Assembly: GCA_033816765.1 (NCBI GenBank)
Contig: CM066293.1
Coordinates: 3,224,001 to 3,288,000, forward strand
Reading direction: 5' to 3'
DNA from: Nothopassalora personata
Lineage: Eukaryota; Ascomycota; Dothideomycetes; Mycosphaerellales; Mycosphaerellaceae
DNA: 64,000 nucleotides
Shown: piece by piece, positions 1 through 11,110 of the stretch
Numbering within the stretch: position 1 is the first letter of the stretch
How the letters are laid out: each line of letters starts with the position of its first letter
Notes under the pieces: model-generated
Database searches by the model: none
What the model was told of the DNA's origin: nothing
The model's input: only the letters and a program-made list of their open reading frames with translations
Translations under genes and position numbers: made by a program

Positions 1-3000
1 AGAGTGGATGGAGCACAAACAATGCCTTCACGATCTCAGCCCAGTAACATAGCTGCAGAATGGAGTTGGCTTCTGCAACACTCGATCCAAGGAGTGCGAG
101 CCAATCAGAGAAGAACAGAAAGATATCATCCTGGAACAGCAGCTTCGAGTTCAGTCTGAAGCTGCGTTCTCCCAGATCATACCCAGTGTTGGCTTCATTG
201 CCAATTAGCTGAGCCATAGCCAAGTCACGTCTCCGAATCGTCTCCCTGGCAATCGTGCTCGAACCCGATCGAAGCATATTCATCGCCAGATGACTCTCAA
301 TCGTCTCTGACAGAATGCGCAGATGCGTCAAACTCTGCTCGGAAAATTCCGACACCAAGGATGTTGCGAGTGGATCATTGCCAACGCCACGATGCGAAAT
401 CTCGAAAGCTGAGATTGTCATACCAAGAGCGCGAGACATTGCGATTGTGGGATTATCGTTTCTCAGCACGCCTTCGTCGATTGGGATGAGCTTGTTGGCT
501 TTGATTGAGTCCTCGCAGCGTCGATATGCGCTCAACAGGTCGTTGAACCTCAGCATCTCTGCCGAATTAGACAGGATCTCGGGCTGTGCTACTGTCGGAT
601 TGGAATTGCTCAGCCCAAACAGCCTCGAAAGTGTATGGCCTCTTCTTAGGGGATAGCGCGCCTGGATCGGACTGATGGGCGATGTGGTGCTGTCCAGCGA
701 CAGATCATTGAAGTTCTGTACCAGAGTAGGAGCAAACATACTCGTCACGTACTGTACCGCCCGGTAAGAATACATGTCGCTCACTTGCTGGTGATGTTGC
801 ATTGCAAATGATGCAGCATTGAGGAACGAGTAGTCAACGGGGTAGTCCTCGTACACGTTGGCAAGCCAATCGGAGAGGTTCTTGGCTGCGTGCAATTCAT
901 GTTCGGGAGTGCATTCTTTCTCCTTCCAAACGATGGGCAGGAAGGTGTTTCCGAGCGCTTTGCAGAGAGGACATATGAACTCTTTGAAATCGATTCGCTC
1001 AGGGTGCTTTCTGGCAATCTGCGATCCATGCCGTCGAGATGTGGCAGCAAGGTATTGCTCGAAGCAGTTGTAGTGCATTATGTGCCCACAGCTGGTTGAC
1101 ACTGGGCCTTTAATGCCGCCTGGCTGATGTGGGAAGCCCTTTGAAAGTTCCTGTCTCTCGACGGTGGTTGCTTTGCCGTCGGGGCCGATACGCTGCACAT
1201 CACGTTTGTTGGCACCAGCAACTCCAAAGGGTCGTATGTCATCGGCAGAACGATCCAAGCTAGTCGGTATACGCGACACCTCATCGAGATAGTCCGGGTC
1301 CTCTACAGGCGTTGAGCGAAGGATGTTGCTTTCTCCGAAGAAGGCGAAGGTACCATACAAGCGGTTGTCGTCTGTCTCTTCCTGGCACAGTATGCATGTC
1401 CCGGTAGGGAAGCTCCAGGTCTTGCGGTACTCGACCTTCTCGGGCTCTTCAGTGATGGACATGTCGTCTTCGAAATCATCGAGCTCATCACCGAAAGCCA
1501 GACCTTGGTTCTGCAAGAAGTTGTTCTGTTGTTCCTTCATCTTGGCCATGACCTTGGCTTGACGTGCAAGTGCTTCTTGCTTCTTGCGCTCTTTGTCTTC
1601 CAGCGAGAGCGATGCCGGAGAGCTACTATCTCCACGATCGAGCATTGCGCCCAGTGCACCAACGGCAGACAGCTTTTCTGGCTGTCGCATCTGCATCTTG
1701 CGTAAGACGTTCTTGATTGCAGGCTGGCAGGCTGTGTAGTCATCCATACCACCTATTGTCAACAGGAGCGAGACCAGCGTAGTCTGGGTGCTTGGCAGAG
1801 TAGGACTGCTTGCTGTGAAGGTACACGTCGTTGATGTCGCCAGCTTGACGAAGCCCTTTTCTGCATCGCTTCTATCCTCGACAACAGCCAGCAGGATGAG
1901 ATGCAGCACCATGTGAAGAAATGTCTCGACTCTCGTGACCTGTACTTTCGATGCAACTTCTTTTACATGGACCGCAAAATGTAGTGCTGATGCTGCTAGT
2001 TGTACAAAGAGTGGTGTGGTCGTGAAGGCTGCCAAGTGTGTGAACATTCCACTGTCAATCGGATCCAGGCGAGGCTCGTAGACGATGTCTTCCACTTGCT
2101 TGCCAGTTTTGCGAGCAACATGTTTCCTATAAATGTTGTCTGCTTCCTCGCGTTGGTTCCGTGTGTAGTGAGCGAAGAATGGATCCACCAATCCGATATA
2201 CTCAGGCTTCAGCTCAAAGGTGCCGGTGTCTTGCAGACCCTCAGGTGCCCGATAGTTGGTCATACCCTCAAGGACCCGATTGAAGTCGTCCGACTCGCCG
2301 ACCTTCTCTGTAACTCGTTGATTCAGCTCACTGAAAGACAGCGGCTTGAAGCAAAGTGAGTGTGCGATGTCATGCTGAAGCATCCTAGCATGCTGCTCTT
2401 CTGACTGTAGATTAGGCTGCAAGTTACCTCGCTCAGACAATGCTATCACCAGCAGATGGAAGAAGTCCTCGAAAACGTCCAGCTGCTGAGAGTCTTCGAA
2501 GCCAGGGACGACTTGATAATCACCAACGATCCAGCCGTTCATCTGGAAACGATCGATCATTTGTGCCAAGTATCTCTCACCAGGAAGTTCGTCGTCAGCA
2601 CCGCACAACACGAGACCCGCTTGAACCATGAGGATATCACGCTGGTAGCCCACGTCGCGGTGCGAGACGCTCCGATATGTATGAGCTTGGTGACGAAGCG
2701 TGATGCCGTTTCTGACCCACATGCCAGCCTTCATCTGAGCAAGCCATGCACATACACGGAGAGGGTGTTCGAATATACCGCTGAGCAGTTCGTCGCTGGT
2801 CAGACTGCTAGGCGCGGAGCCACCTTTGGGAGTAGCATTCCAAGGATCTTTGAGATCTGCAGGTGAAAAGCACAAGAGCGCGCGCATCTCGTCTCTTTGC
2901 ATGCCCTTCGCGTTTTCGAGCAGCCAAGATAGCAGGTAGTGCAGAGGGTGGTGGAAACTCATCGGCTCTGATTGCACAGCATGGCGAGGTACGCTGTATT

Positions 3001-5530
3001 TCTTGCCATCATGCACCAAGGGACCGATCTGATGCCATGCCATGTCATCCCTCAGCTCGGCGGTGGTAAAGCGCTTGCGCTCATACCCAAACGAATTGAT
3101 CATGGTCACCTGAGCCACATTTCGAATGGCACGCTGTAGGCTTGCAAGACCATCATCGAACTTATGATGAGGTTCGAAAGACACGGCGACTTGCTTGCAA
3201 AGCTTGTTGATCTCCTTTACGATCATGCTCGCGCTAATCCAAGTGTCCGACTCGTACTCGATGTGCTCACCAGTAGCTCGGACGTTTGGACAGACGCCTT
3301 GATGCAGTTTTACCAGGTCCAGAAACTGCAGCAAGTGGCGCGGCTCGTAGCGCATGCGATAATGTATGAGCTCAGACTGGAAAAGCCAGCGAAGGTCCAG
3401 GAAGAAATGAAACATTCTTCGATTGGTCACAGCACCAGCATCGAACGCCAATGTAGCTCGAGGGTTGACTTCCTCCGGAAAGCCGACCTGTCTCGTGGTA
3501 ATGAAAGTGTAGAGGATCGCCATCAAGTTCGTCAAGAAGTTGCCTCGCTCAACCACTTCTTGCGTGATCGTTGGCGTTGTGAGCATCTGTACACTCAGAT
3601 TAATAATCGAATGATCTGGCTCACGATCCGCAATGAGGTAGAGCTGTGCGAGAGTAGTGTACAGCCCTGCGAAGCGCAATCCCAGAATGCGCTTGAAGTG
3701 CGGGATGGTCACTACCGTTGTGATATATAGATGCCGGAGGTGTATTCGCAATGTTTTCCAGAGACGCAAATCGTAAAGTATCAGCCAGTCTAATCGCACT
3801 CGCTGCCACAAGTCCTCGCATGGCTCGCTAGGTCTAGGCGCTCTGTACCCTCCCGGCTTCTCTAGCCAGTGCTTGCTTGGCCGCGTCGATCTGTTGACCC
3901 GCGCTCTGGGCGTAGCAGGCACTTTCGGATATGGATCACGGACCGGCGGCGGTTGTTGTTCGTAACTCTCTCCCTCGTCACTGTCTTGTGGTGTGAAGAC
4001 CGTTCGTCTCTCGCCCCTTGGCGGCGGTGGAGCAGGGGGCGGATAGCCCGCTATCGTGGCCTCACCCAGCTCGTCGTTCTCCTCCATGATGTCTATGTCC
4101 ATGTCCGCTGCATCAAGACTCTCTATAGCAGCCTCGGACGCGCGCCTCAGGTCTTCCACTTCGACGTCCATTTCTTCCTCAGGCCCTTCGCCTACGTACA
4201 TATCAAAGTCATCCACTTCCTCTTCATCGTCGTCCTCATTATCGTTATCATCGTTATCGTCGTCGTCGTCTTCATCGTCCATAGGATCCTGAATTTCAAC
4301 TTCCAGCCGGACAACGTTGGCAGCCGCGCGAAGTGGTTGCAGAAGCGCTCTATATTTCCGCTGTGTCTTCTCGTTCTCATCCTGTTCGTGATCGTCGATG
4401 CCATCTCTGCCGATGTCCTTGTTGGTTGTTATGCTGCTCTCACGCCAGGGCTTGAGAAGTTCCTCGCATACGATGTTGCGCAAAAGATACGGCTCGTTCC
4501 CTACCGAGCAACCTGCAATGTCCGATATCCAGTCGATGATGACAGCGCACATCTCTTCTCGGAACGTGTCTCTCGCTGATCTGATTGTCACCGTCACCTT
4601 CAGTTGCTCGATAATCTCGGCCATCCGCAGTAGCTCCTCCAGGTCCCGCGAGTAGTGGACAACGCTACGCCCGATGTCGTTGACTTCCATAGCTTTCTGA
4701 TATCCAAATCTCTTTGTGTTCGAGCAAGCTCTTGCGACCTGATTCTGCACATCATCCACTGTATGCTTCTCATCGTTCCACAGCACCAGGCAGTATTCGA
4801 GGTTCTGCTCCTGCTGTTCATCGCCGTAGACGCCCTCGAGCCTGCTTTCTCTCTCGTCCCTCAAGATACTTGTCTGGCTCTTTGGCATACGCAGCTGCTC
4901 GGGCGAGCACGAGAAGACATCGCAAAGGTAGTCTACGCATCGTGCGATGGTCAGGCGAATGGCTTCCACGAGGTCAGGCGGCAGCTCACTTCCCGAGCTG
5001 CCAACAGGCGCCTTCTGCTTGCCTTGTGCATTGCCGCTGTGTGTCTCGTCATTTGCGTCAGCTGTGTGTATGCTGCATCTCACGTCCCTCTTCCATGCCT
5101 CCCGATCCCCACAATCGCAGCACCCACTGTTACCAGGACTGACCGAGATGAGCACGCCGTGGCCTTCATGATCGCTACTCTCGAAGCACTTGGCGCACAA
5201 TACGCAGGTATCGTCGGCGGCACATGTCTTGCAGTGGTATGTGCTCTCGCCGTTCTTGAAGATGTGGCCGCATGCCGTTCCCTTGGCGGCAGCGGCATAC
5301 TCGGCTCCTTCTATTGCGCCTTGCGCGTCACTCAGCGACCATGGCTTCGACCTGTCGGCAGGTGGGCCATCTGGGAAGAACAGGCCGAGGTAGTCCTCGC
5401 GACCGGCTGCGAGTGATTTGAAGAGGATCTGCCGGAGCTTACAGTTCGCGGCGTGTGTGAAGCGGTTGTCGAAGTTTGCTGGCTGTGTTGCGAGTTCGTG
5501 TGCGAGTTCTTCTCCGGGAGCTGTTTGCAT
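1..5530 (-). CDS. UBR1: E3 ubiquitin-protein ligase UBR1 (N-recognin), N-terminal 1843 codons
   Basis: Recognises destabilising N-terminal residues and ubiquitinates the substrate (N-degron pathway). One minus-strand frame is open from ATG 5530-5528 to the window edge with no intron seen; the C-terminus lies outside. A TAG 24 nt upstream of the ATG supports this start. The UBR box is at about residues 86-155 (ACGHIFKNGE, CVLCAKC, CCDCGD). A ClpS-like adaptor domain follows at about 240-320 (YCLVLWNDEKHT), then an Asp/Glu-rich tract near 415-450. A RING-H2 spans about 1379-1517 (CILCQE, TSCGHIMHYNC, CPLC). This order is that of yeast and animal UBR1, usually about 1900-2200 residues, so only the C-terminal cap is missing. 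Codon use is normal and CA/TG are abundant, so this is not a RIP region. Most other open frames here are shadows. Confidence 0.96.
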   Translation of the reverse strand, partial: MQTAPGEELAHELATQPANFDNRFTHAANCKLRQILFKSLAAGREDYLGLFFPDGPPADRSKPWSLSDAQGAIEGAEYAAAAKGTACGHIFKNGESTYHCKTCAADDTCVLCAKCFESSDHEGHGVLISVSPGNSGCCDCGDREAWKRDVRCSIHTADANDETHSGNAQGKQKAPVGSSGSELPPDLVEAIRLTIARCVDYLCDVFSCSPEQLRMPKSQTSILRDERESRLEGVYGDEQQEQNLEYCLVLWNDEKHTVDDVQNQVARACSNTKRFGYQKAMEVNDIGRSVVHYSRDLEELLRMAEIIEQLKVTVTIRSARDTFREEMCAVIIDWISDIAGCSVGNEPYLLRNIVCEELLKPWRESSITTNKDIGRDGIDDHEQDENEKTQRKYRALLQPLRAAANVVRLEVEIQDPMDDEDDDDDNDDNDNEDDDEEEVDDFDMYVGEGPEEEMDVEVEDLRRASEAAIESLDAADMDIDIMEENDELGEATIAGYPPPAPPPPRGERRTVFTPQDSDEGESYEQQPPPVRDPYPKVPATPRARVNRSTRPSKHWLEKPGGYRAPRPSEPCEDLWQRVRLDWLILYDLRLWKTLRIHLRHLYITTVVTIPHFKRILGLRFAGLYTTLAQLYLIADREPDHSIINLSVQMLTTPTITQEVVERGNFLTNLMAILYTFITTRQVGFPEEVNPRATLAFDAGAVTNRRMFHFFLDLRWLFQSELIHYRMRYEPRHLLQFLDLVKLHQGVCPNVRATGEHIEYESDTWISASMIVKEINKLCKQVAVSFEPHHKFDDGLASLQRAIRNVAQVTMINSFGYERKRFTTAELRDDMAWHQIGPLVHDGKKYSVPRHAVQSEPMSFHHPLHYLLSWLLENAKGMQRDEMRALLCFSPADLKDPWNATPKGGSAPSSLTSDELLSGIFEHPLRVCAWLAQMKAGMWVRNGITLRHQAHTYRSVSHRDVGYQRDILMVQAGLVLCGADDELPGERYLAQMIDRFQMNGWIVGDYQVVPGFEDSQQLDVFEDFFHLLVIALSERGNLQPNLQSEEQHARMLQHDIAHSLCFKPLSFSELNQRVTEKVGESDDFNRVLEGMTNYRAPEGLQDTGTFELKPEYIGLVDPFFAHYTRNQREEADNIYRKHVARKTGKQVEDIVYEPRLDPIDSGMFTHLAAFTTTPLFVQLAASALHFAVHVKEVASKVQVTRVETFLHMVLHLILLAVVEDRSDAEKGFVKLATSTTCTFTASSPTLPSTQTTLVSLLLTIGGMDDYTACQPAIKNVLRKMQMRQPEKLSAVGALGAMLDRGDSSSPASLSLEDKERKKQEALARQAKVMAKMKEQQNNFLQNQGLAFGDELDDFEDDMSITEEPEKVEYRKTWSFPTGTCILCQEETDDNRLYGTFAFFGESNILRSTPVEDPDYLDEVSRIPTSLDRSADDIRPFGVAGANKRDVQRIGPDGKATTVERQELSKGFPHQPGGIKGPVSTSCGHIMHYNCFEQYLAATSRRHGSQIARKHPERIDFKEFICPLCKALGNTFLPIVWKEKECTPEHELHAAKNLSDWLANVYEDYPVDYSFLNAASFAMQHHQQVSDMYSYRAVQYVTSMFAPTLVQNFNDLSLDSTTSPISPIQARYPLRRGHTLSRLFGLSNSNPTVAQPEILSNSAEMLRFNDLLSAYRRCEDSIKANKLIPIDEGVLRNDNPTIAMSRALGMTISAFEISHRGVGNDPLATSLVSEFSEQSLTHLRILSETIESHLAMNMLRSGSSTIARETIRRRDLAMAQLIGNEANTGYDLGERSFRLNSKLLFQDDIFLFFSDWLALLGSSVAEANSILQLCYWAEIVKALFVLHPL

Positions 5531-6138
5531 CGCGGGAGGATGGTGAGTTTGCTATCGTTCGTGTCGCTCGTCCAGGTTTACGCCTTGACACCCCACTACG
5601 CGCCTATTGCCTGTTGTTCAAGGGCGAGAAAAATGAGAGCACCGTCCGGCGCGTGTTCTGTTGTTTGGTTCTGTTGTTGATTGCGGAGTGCAGTGCGAGA
5701 TGTTTCGTGGTGGCGTTGTTGGCTGACAGATAACGCTCCGGCAAGCGAGCAGAGCTTCAAAGTTGTGCATACATGTACAATAAAGACGCGCCTGGCCTCT
5801 GACGTAACGACCGGATTTCACACGCTATCAAATATTGAAGATACAACATTCACTGGCAGCAGGAGAAGTCAAGACAACTTGGCAATAGGGACATGACAGT
5901 TCTGTGAACCTCTGGAGACAGCACCTGATGCATAGTCTGGTCAGAAATGCTCAGCTAAATCAAAGCTCGGGCTTGGATATTTGTTACACCCGCGGATGCT
6001 GCCCTGATGGTGGAATCCGCACCATGCCGCTGTTATACACCCCCTAGAAGTAACCTCCGTCGTCTCTGCTTGCTCCGAGGTCTCGGATGCTGCCCCAAGC
6101 CTCGCGTTATTCCTGCCTCCCAGCCACATTCGGATACC
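5531..6138. promoter_or_regulatory. UBR1 upstream region / QCR9 downstream region
   Basis: This is a 608-bp spacer between the UBR1 start and the QCR9 stop, both on the minus strand. It is non-repetitive, keeps CA/TG dinucleotides and has no ORF with codon structure. It presumably holds the QCR9 3' UTR and the UBR1 promoter. I see no convincing TATA box. Confidence 0.5.
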
Positions 6139-6507
6139 TCACTCATCATCGTCGTCCTCAGCTTGCATATACCGCTGCTTGATGTCCTTCCATTGCCGCT
6201 GTCTGTCTGTTAGCCACTACTCTTCTCATCCGCCATTCCGGTGCCACGTACGCCCTTGTTTATTTGGTCCCAGATGGTGTTCGAGGCGGTATCAAAAGCA
6301 CTAGCTCGACGTTAGTCCAAATTGTCCACCAGACCGGGCCTCAATTGCGTACATCTCGGTCGCGAAGGCACCTACGAAGATCGTGGTAAGGAAGATGGCG
6401 TTACGCTTGACGATGGCCCTTTTCATGCTGCGTTAGCCAATGCCTCTCTCTCTCCGCGTCACAGGTAAGATATCGTACGAGTAGAGGCCCGAGAGGATGC
6501 CAGACAT
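6139..6507 (-). CDS. QCR9: Cytochrome b-c1 complex subunit 9 (Qcr9), four exons
   Basis: Small single-span subunit of respiratory complex III in the mitochondrial inner membrane. Exons read 6507-6479, 6427-6353, 6300-6252 and 6198-6139 (29, 75, 49 and 60 nt). They give 70 residues plus TGA; the yeast protein has 66. Introns of 51, 52 and 53 bp start GTACG, contain GGCTAAC or GACTAAC branch sites and end in AG. The protein starts MSGILSGLYS. Family motifs follow: VKRNAIFLTTIF with a hydrophobic span, AFDTASNTIWDQINKG, then RQWKDIKQRYMQ and an acidic tail, as in known Qcr9. No exon is long enough to be noticed as an ORF. It is the last intact host gene before the repeat-rich DNA. Confidence 0.95.
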
Positions 6508-6720
6508 TTTGAGAGTATCGCGAGAGAAGTCGTAAGAAGATCCGGCGGCTCGTGCCTGCGTGTTGAAAAGTGCTCTGGATGTGGTCGTTGTGCTGGGGAA
6601 CAATGTTGAAGTTGAGGAGTTCGCAGATCACGCTCACGGCCCAATCAGCTGGCAGCCGATTAGCTCCGATGGAATTTCATGTTTCGCGACTATGACGGTG
6701 GCCTAGGCTTACAAAACCGG
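6508..6720. promoter_or_regulatory. QCR9 upstream region up to the RIP boundary
   Basis: About 210 bp of ordinary composition upstream of QCR9, including a CCAAT pentamer at 6638-6642 (ATTGG on the gene's strand). Beyond about 6720-6820 the sequence abruptly loses CA/TG and becomes TA-rich. Confidence 0.4.
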
Positions 6721-7260
6721 CAATTACGCTTATTCGAAATCCTTACTCGCTGTACTCGCTCTTCCTTAACAATAGCATTAACAATAGCACAATAATAGCA
6801 ATACTACTACGACTCGCTATTATCGCCTATAATCGTAGCGAGTCGCGGCGGTAGCCTATTCCTCCTACTACGTAGGTAAGTTAGGCTCCTTAATAATAGT
6901 AGATATTAAGTATTAAGGAGCTTACCTTACTTGCTATTACTATATTATAGCGGCGGGTATATTAACTTCTACTACTATTACTATTTCTTTAACTCTATAC
7001 TTATTAATATATATAAATCTAACTATAGACGACTTACTTAGCGATATTAGCCTTAGAACAATAATAACGATAGCGATAGCGATAGCGATAGCGATAGTAT
7101 ACCTAATCCGCGCTTACCCTTATAAACGCGGTTATTACTATAGCTTACGATAGCGTAAGTACGATTCCGACTTATTAGGCGTACGTAGGTAGACTAATAA
7201 ACCTATAGTATATACCGACGCCCTCGTACTGCCGATACTAACGATTTCTACTACGTAAGC

Positions 7261-7839
7261 GAGTCGATATAGGTATAATAGCTAGGAGACTCGTAGAAGA
7301 TAGATAAGGGTAGTATAAAGGTTACGAAGAATAATTTACGTAAGTTCGACTAGGCTAGCCGTATTATAGAGACTAAAGAGGGTATATATCTTATAGTAGA
7401 CTCGCTATACTATATATACTAACTCGTATTAATAGGTAAGCCGGCTTAGACGGACTACGATATGTATAAGAGAGCTAGTATACGCTATATAGTCTTTACT
7501 ACTAATACCGATAAGACTTACGCGTATTATAAGCGTTACGCGAAGGCTCGCTATAACTCTCGTAAGTTAGTTAAGGAGCCTAGCGAGTCTAGCGAGTCTA
7601 GTAAGAGTTTATTTAAGGCTTTCGAGGGTGTTTTAACTACTTCTAGCGAGGCTAGCGAGGCTAGCGAGGTTAGTAAGGCTAGCGAGTCTAGTTCTCGCCC
7701 TACTAATAATATATCGACTCGCTTAGCCGTAGCGGAGGATCGTATTTAGTAATTAGAGGGTACTATTAGCCGCTTAATGAAATTTATTAGCCGTCTACTA
7801 GGTAGCGAGTTAGTCGCTATATTTCGCTCTTAGTAATAA
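7261..7839 (+). pseudogene. RIP-mutated gene for a Cys-rich, Ser/Glu-repeat, coiled-coil-like protein
   Basis: A plus-strand frame, interrupted only by TAG/TAA of the type RIP creates from CAG, CAA or TGG, runs through this segment. Its longest open part is 7462-7749. It contains a cluster of Tyr codons (TYAYYKRYAKARYNS) that would be Cys before TGT/TGC-to-TAT/TAC mutation. A Ser/Glu/Ala repeat (SESSESS, SEASEASE) and a Leu/Ile-rich tail follow (LAVAEDRI, RLMKFISRLL). The order, Cys cluster then coiled-coil-like tail, resembles the antisense genes in elements C and D. I saw no LTRs around it, so membership in that family is a guess. Confidence 0.35.
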
Positions 7840-8033
7840 TATAATATTAAGTATTCTACCTCCTATCTATATACTACGAGTCTATACTTCTCTCTACTTT
7901 TCTAGTCTTAGCTACCTCGTAGATAGCTTAATAATAAGCCTATTTCTTAGTACCTTTATACGCTAGTTATCGTTAGGTAGACTCTAAAGTAATAGCTACG
8001 AGTCTAGCTACGAGTCTAGCTATATAATTATCG

Positions 8034-8157
8034 AAGCACTAGTTACTACTATAGACTCGCTTAAGGTACTAGTTACTACTATAGACTCGCTAAAGGCACT
8101 AGTTACTACTAACTCGCTTAAGGTACTAGTTACTACTATAGTCTTGCTTAAGGAACT
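8034..8157. repeat. 30-bp tandem repeat, four degenerate copies
   Basis: The unit beginning agttactact recurs at 8041, 8071, 8101 and 8128 (spacing 30, 30, 27 bp). Spacing in multiples of three suggests it once encoded a 10-residue peptide repeat. Confidence 0.75.
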
Positions 8158-9554
8158 CCTTCTTAATCTCTCTAATTTAACTCGTAGCTAGACTCGTACG
8201 CTCTTCCTTTACCTTCTTAACCGATACTTTACTAGCTAACGTACTTACTAGCTTATTACCTAAATCTTTCCCTATAAACACTAAATTCTACTATTAATAG
8301 GGGGCTCTAAACCCCGTTAGCTACGGAGACGAAGAGGATTAAGGGCTACTAGCTATAAGATTAATATACTTTAGAGACTCGGTAATTAGAGTTATAGTAT
8401 ATCGATACGGTAAGCTTCGACTCGCTAGACGCTTCTCGCTCTAGCTTACTATACTTACTAAACGAGAAGTAGCCTAACTCGCTATAGTAGCCTAGCGAGT
8501 AATACTCTAATCCGCTAGACGTACTATAGTACCCGCTACTATACTCGCTCGCTAGTCCTTAAGCTTACGCTCGCGTCGGCGGTCTATATTCTTTATAAGT
8601 TTACTAAGACTAGCTAAGGACTCGTCGCTACTCGACGAGTCCTCTACTACTCCTCGTCTATATAGATTATTTAAGGCTCCGCGACCTTAGTTAACCTAAT
8701 ACGTAATATTAACTAGTAGTTCTCGCCTATCCTTCGCGTTCTAGATACCCTTAGTATACGGTATTAATATGTCCTCGAGATCTCGCTCTCGTAGGCTTAA
8801 TTTACTTAGAAGAATAGATATATTATCTTTAGTAGCCTTTACGAAGAGGAAGGGCGGTATAGTATAAGGACGTATAAGTTATAGGCCTAGCTTATCCGCG
8901 CCTTCTTAAAAGACGAGGTTATAAAGCTAGGTTATCGTATCTACTACTTTAGCTAAAGACGACTCGTAGCGAGTCTATCGTCCGGTAATTTACTACGCGC
9001 TAAGGAGCTTATACGGTTAATACTCCTATATCTTAAGGTCCCCCTTACGTTTAATAGTAAACGGTACCTTATATAGCTTAACCGATATTATTAGGCTCGG
9101 TCCCTTAGGCGGTTAAGATAGCTTTTTAGCTTTACCCTAGACTAACGAAATAGGAACACTTATACTACGAGCCTTAATAATACTAGTCCGTAGGCCCTAA
9201 GTAGCGCTCGATAACGGGTTAATTCTAGCATTACTAAGCTAGTAAATATAAGTCTACTTATTACGAGCGAGTACCTTATTAGCCCGACTATAGCTACTCG
9301 CTACAAGTAATATATAAAGACCGTATCTAGTAGTACCGTTCGGTTTCGAAGGGGTCTCGGTACTAGGAATCGGCAATAAGGGTAAAGGTAGACTCGTTAC
9401 GGACTCGCTAGGCTCGATAAAGGCTAGGTTAGATATACTACATTTACTACACCTTAGTAGATAGCCGTAGACCTCGCTATAAACTAGAGAAGTCTTTACT
9501 AACTTATATATATAAAGATCGTCCTAATTTAGAGCTAATATAATATTAGAAGTA

Positions 9555-9604
9555 GTAGGAAAAGACTCGTAGGAAAAGACTCGTAGGAAAAGACTCGTAG
9601 GAAA
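9555..9604. repeat. 14-bp tandem repeat
   Basis: The unit gtaggaaaagactc is repeated from 9555, 9569 and 9583, with a partial copy at 9597, just upstream of element D. Confidence 0.8.
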
Positions 9605-9682
9605 AAGGACGTAGACTCGTTACTATATAACCTATAATAGCTTACCGGCTTAAGCGAACAAGTCTATTATTCGTTCCGTTAG

Positions 9683-10103
9683 TGTTACGGTCTAAGCGCG
9701 ATAGGCCTAAGGCTCCCCCGTACTAGCACGTAACGACATTAGGATCCGTGTCTCGTAATATAGATCCCCTATATAGAGGATCCGTCGCTCCCTCGATAGA
9801 CACTATAGACCCTTTAGATCTATAGGATCTGTAGGTAGACACTATAGATCTAGATAATGTATTCCTTATATTTAGAAACGTAGCAAAATGCCCTTATAAG
9901 CTTCGAGGCGTTTAACTTACTGTTTAATATTACTGTTTAGAATATACTATAACCTAACCTCTACCTTACTGCTACTTAGTCTTTATAAGACAAGATAGCT
10001 ACTACTTTATTACTCTCCCTTAACTTCCTATTAGCCCGAGAATAAACCCGATTAAGCTTGTCTTCTTAACTTATAATATTATTAGGTTATACTAAACCTA
10101 ATA
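9683..10103 (+). repeat. Element D 5' LTR
   Basis: 421 bp, closely similar to 17574-17993. It contains GGCGTTTAA at 9907-9915, complementary to TTAAACGCC at 10107-10115 just inside the element (predicted self-primer pair). Confidence 0.9.
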
Positions 10104-10106
10104 GCT

Positions 10107-10115
10107 TTAAACGCC
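10107..10115 (+). other. Element D predicted self-priming primer-binding site
   Basis: TTAAACGCC begins four bases after the 5' LTR and is the exact reverse complement of 9907-9915 inside the LTR. In Tf1/Sushi-type elements the 5' end of the transcript folds back and primes minus-strand DNA in this way. Confidence 0.6.
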
Positions 10116-10199
10116 CTCTACGATAGGAGACCGATAGAGTAAACGGGGAACACCCGCCCCTAGTAAAGTAAGTAGAGCCCGACGACCTTAGACCGCGAA

Positions 10200-11110
10200 C
10201 GATGCTATTAATGCCTTAGCTACTTATATAGGTAACGACACCCTTAAGGTTAGTAAGCTAGAATACTACTATAGCGACCGAGACAAGTTCGATACTTAGG
10301 TCTCTTAGATAGATATGTACTTCTTATTTAACTCTATACCTAAGAACCTTAAGCCTATCTTTACTACTACCTTTTTAAGAGGACGAGCATAGCATTAGGT
10401 TAAACTATTCCTTAGGAAATACCTAGACAGTAACGGAGAAGACAATGCCGACGGAATCTTTAGGTTATATAACTATCTTAAGTATACTATAAAGAGCGTC
10501 TTTAGGGTCTCTAATAAGATTGCTACTGCCGTTCGTGTTATTTAGTATTTAACCTAGAAGACATCTACTACCGAATATACTACTAAATTCTAGGAATACG
10601 CGTAACTTACCGATTAGGACGACGAAGCACTTTAAGTTATATACCGGAGAGGACTAAAGGAGTATATTAAGGACGAGTTAATAAGGGACGGTCGAAAGAT
10701 CGATAGCTTAGGCGACCTCGTTAGAGTTACGATTAATCTTAACGATAAGCTCTACGAGAGAGCTATAGAACGACGATACGACTCTAAAGTATCCGGAAAG
10801 GCTAGATATATACTAGGCTACGACAACCGTAATAGAGGCTTCTACGACAACTATAATAATAAGCCTAGGGATAAACCGTACTACGGACTATAGCTAATAG
10901 AACTCGACGTTACCGAGAAAAGTCGTAAGATTAGGAATAGTAACGGAAATAGAGCATCCCGGAGTTCGAAAGAAACACGAACTTACTACGGATATAGTAA
11001 ACCTAGCTACCTAGTAAGGGACTGCCGCGGTAAGAATATAGTACGCCGCGAATAGTTTAATATAATACAACCCCGAACTAGTAAATCTAAGAGTAGCGTT
11101 AGATCTTAAG
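10200..11110 (+). pseudogene. Element D gag remnant
   Basis: Plus-strand frame with scattered RIP-type stops, ending in a recognisable CCHC zinc knuckle near 10981-11040. It reads YYGYSKPSYLVRDCRGKN, with three ligands now Tyr (Cys or His before RIP) and the last Cys intact. The capsid-like part lies around 10.3-10.7 kb. Limits are approximate. Confidence 0.75.

Larger units (their letters stand above)
6721..9677. other. RIP-mutated repeat-derived DNA, mostly unidentified
   Basis: CA and TG are nearly absent while CG is retained, the signature of CpA-to-TpA RIP (8341-8400, for example, contains neither CA nor TG). I could identify no element here apart from the Cys-rich gene remnant at 7261-7839 and short tandem repeats. 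Plus-strand reading interrupted mainly by TAG/TAA continues through about 8.9-9.65 kb, but I do not recognise the product. Confidence 0.7.

Noticed and set aside
315..5416. Numerous plus-strand ORFs of 60-253 codons
   Set aside because: All are shadows of the continuous minus-strand UBR1 frame, which carries recognisable UBR, ClpS-like and RING domains.
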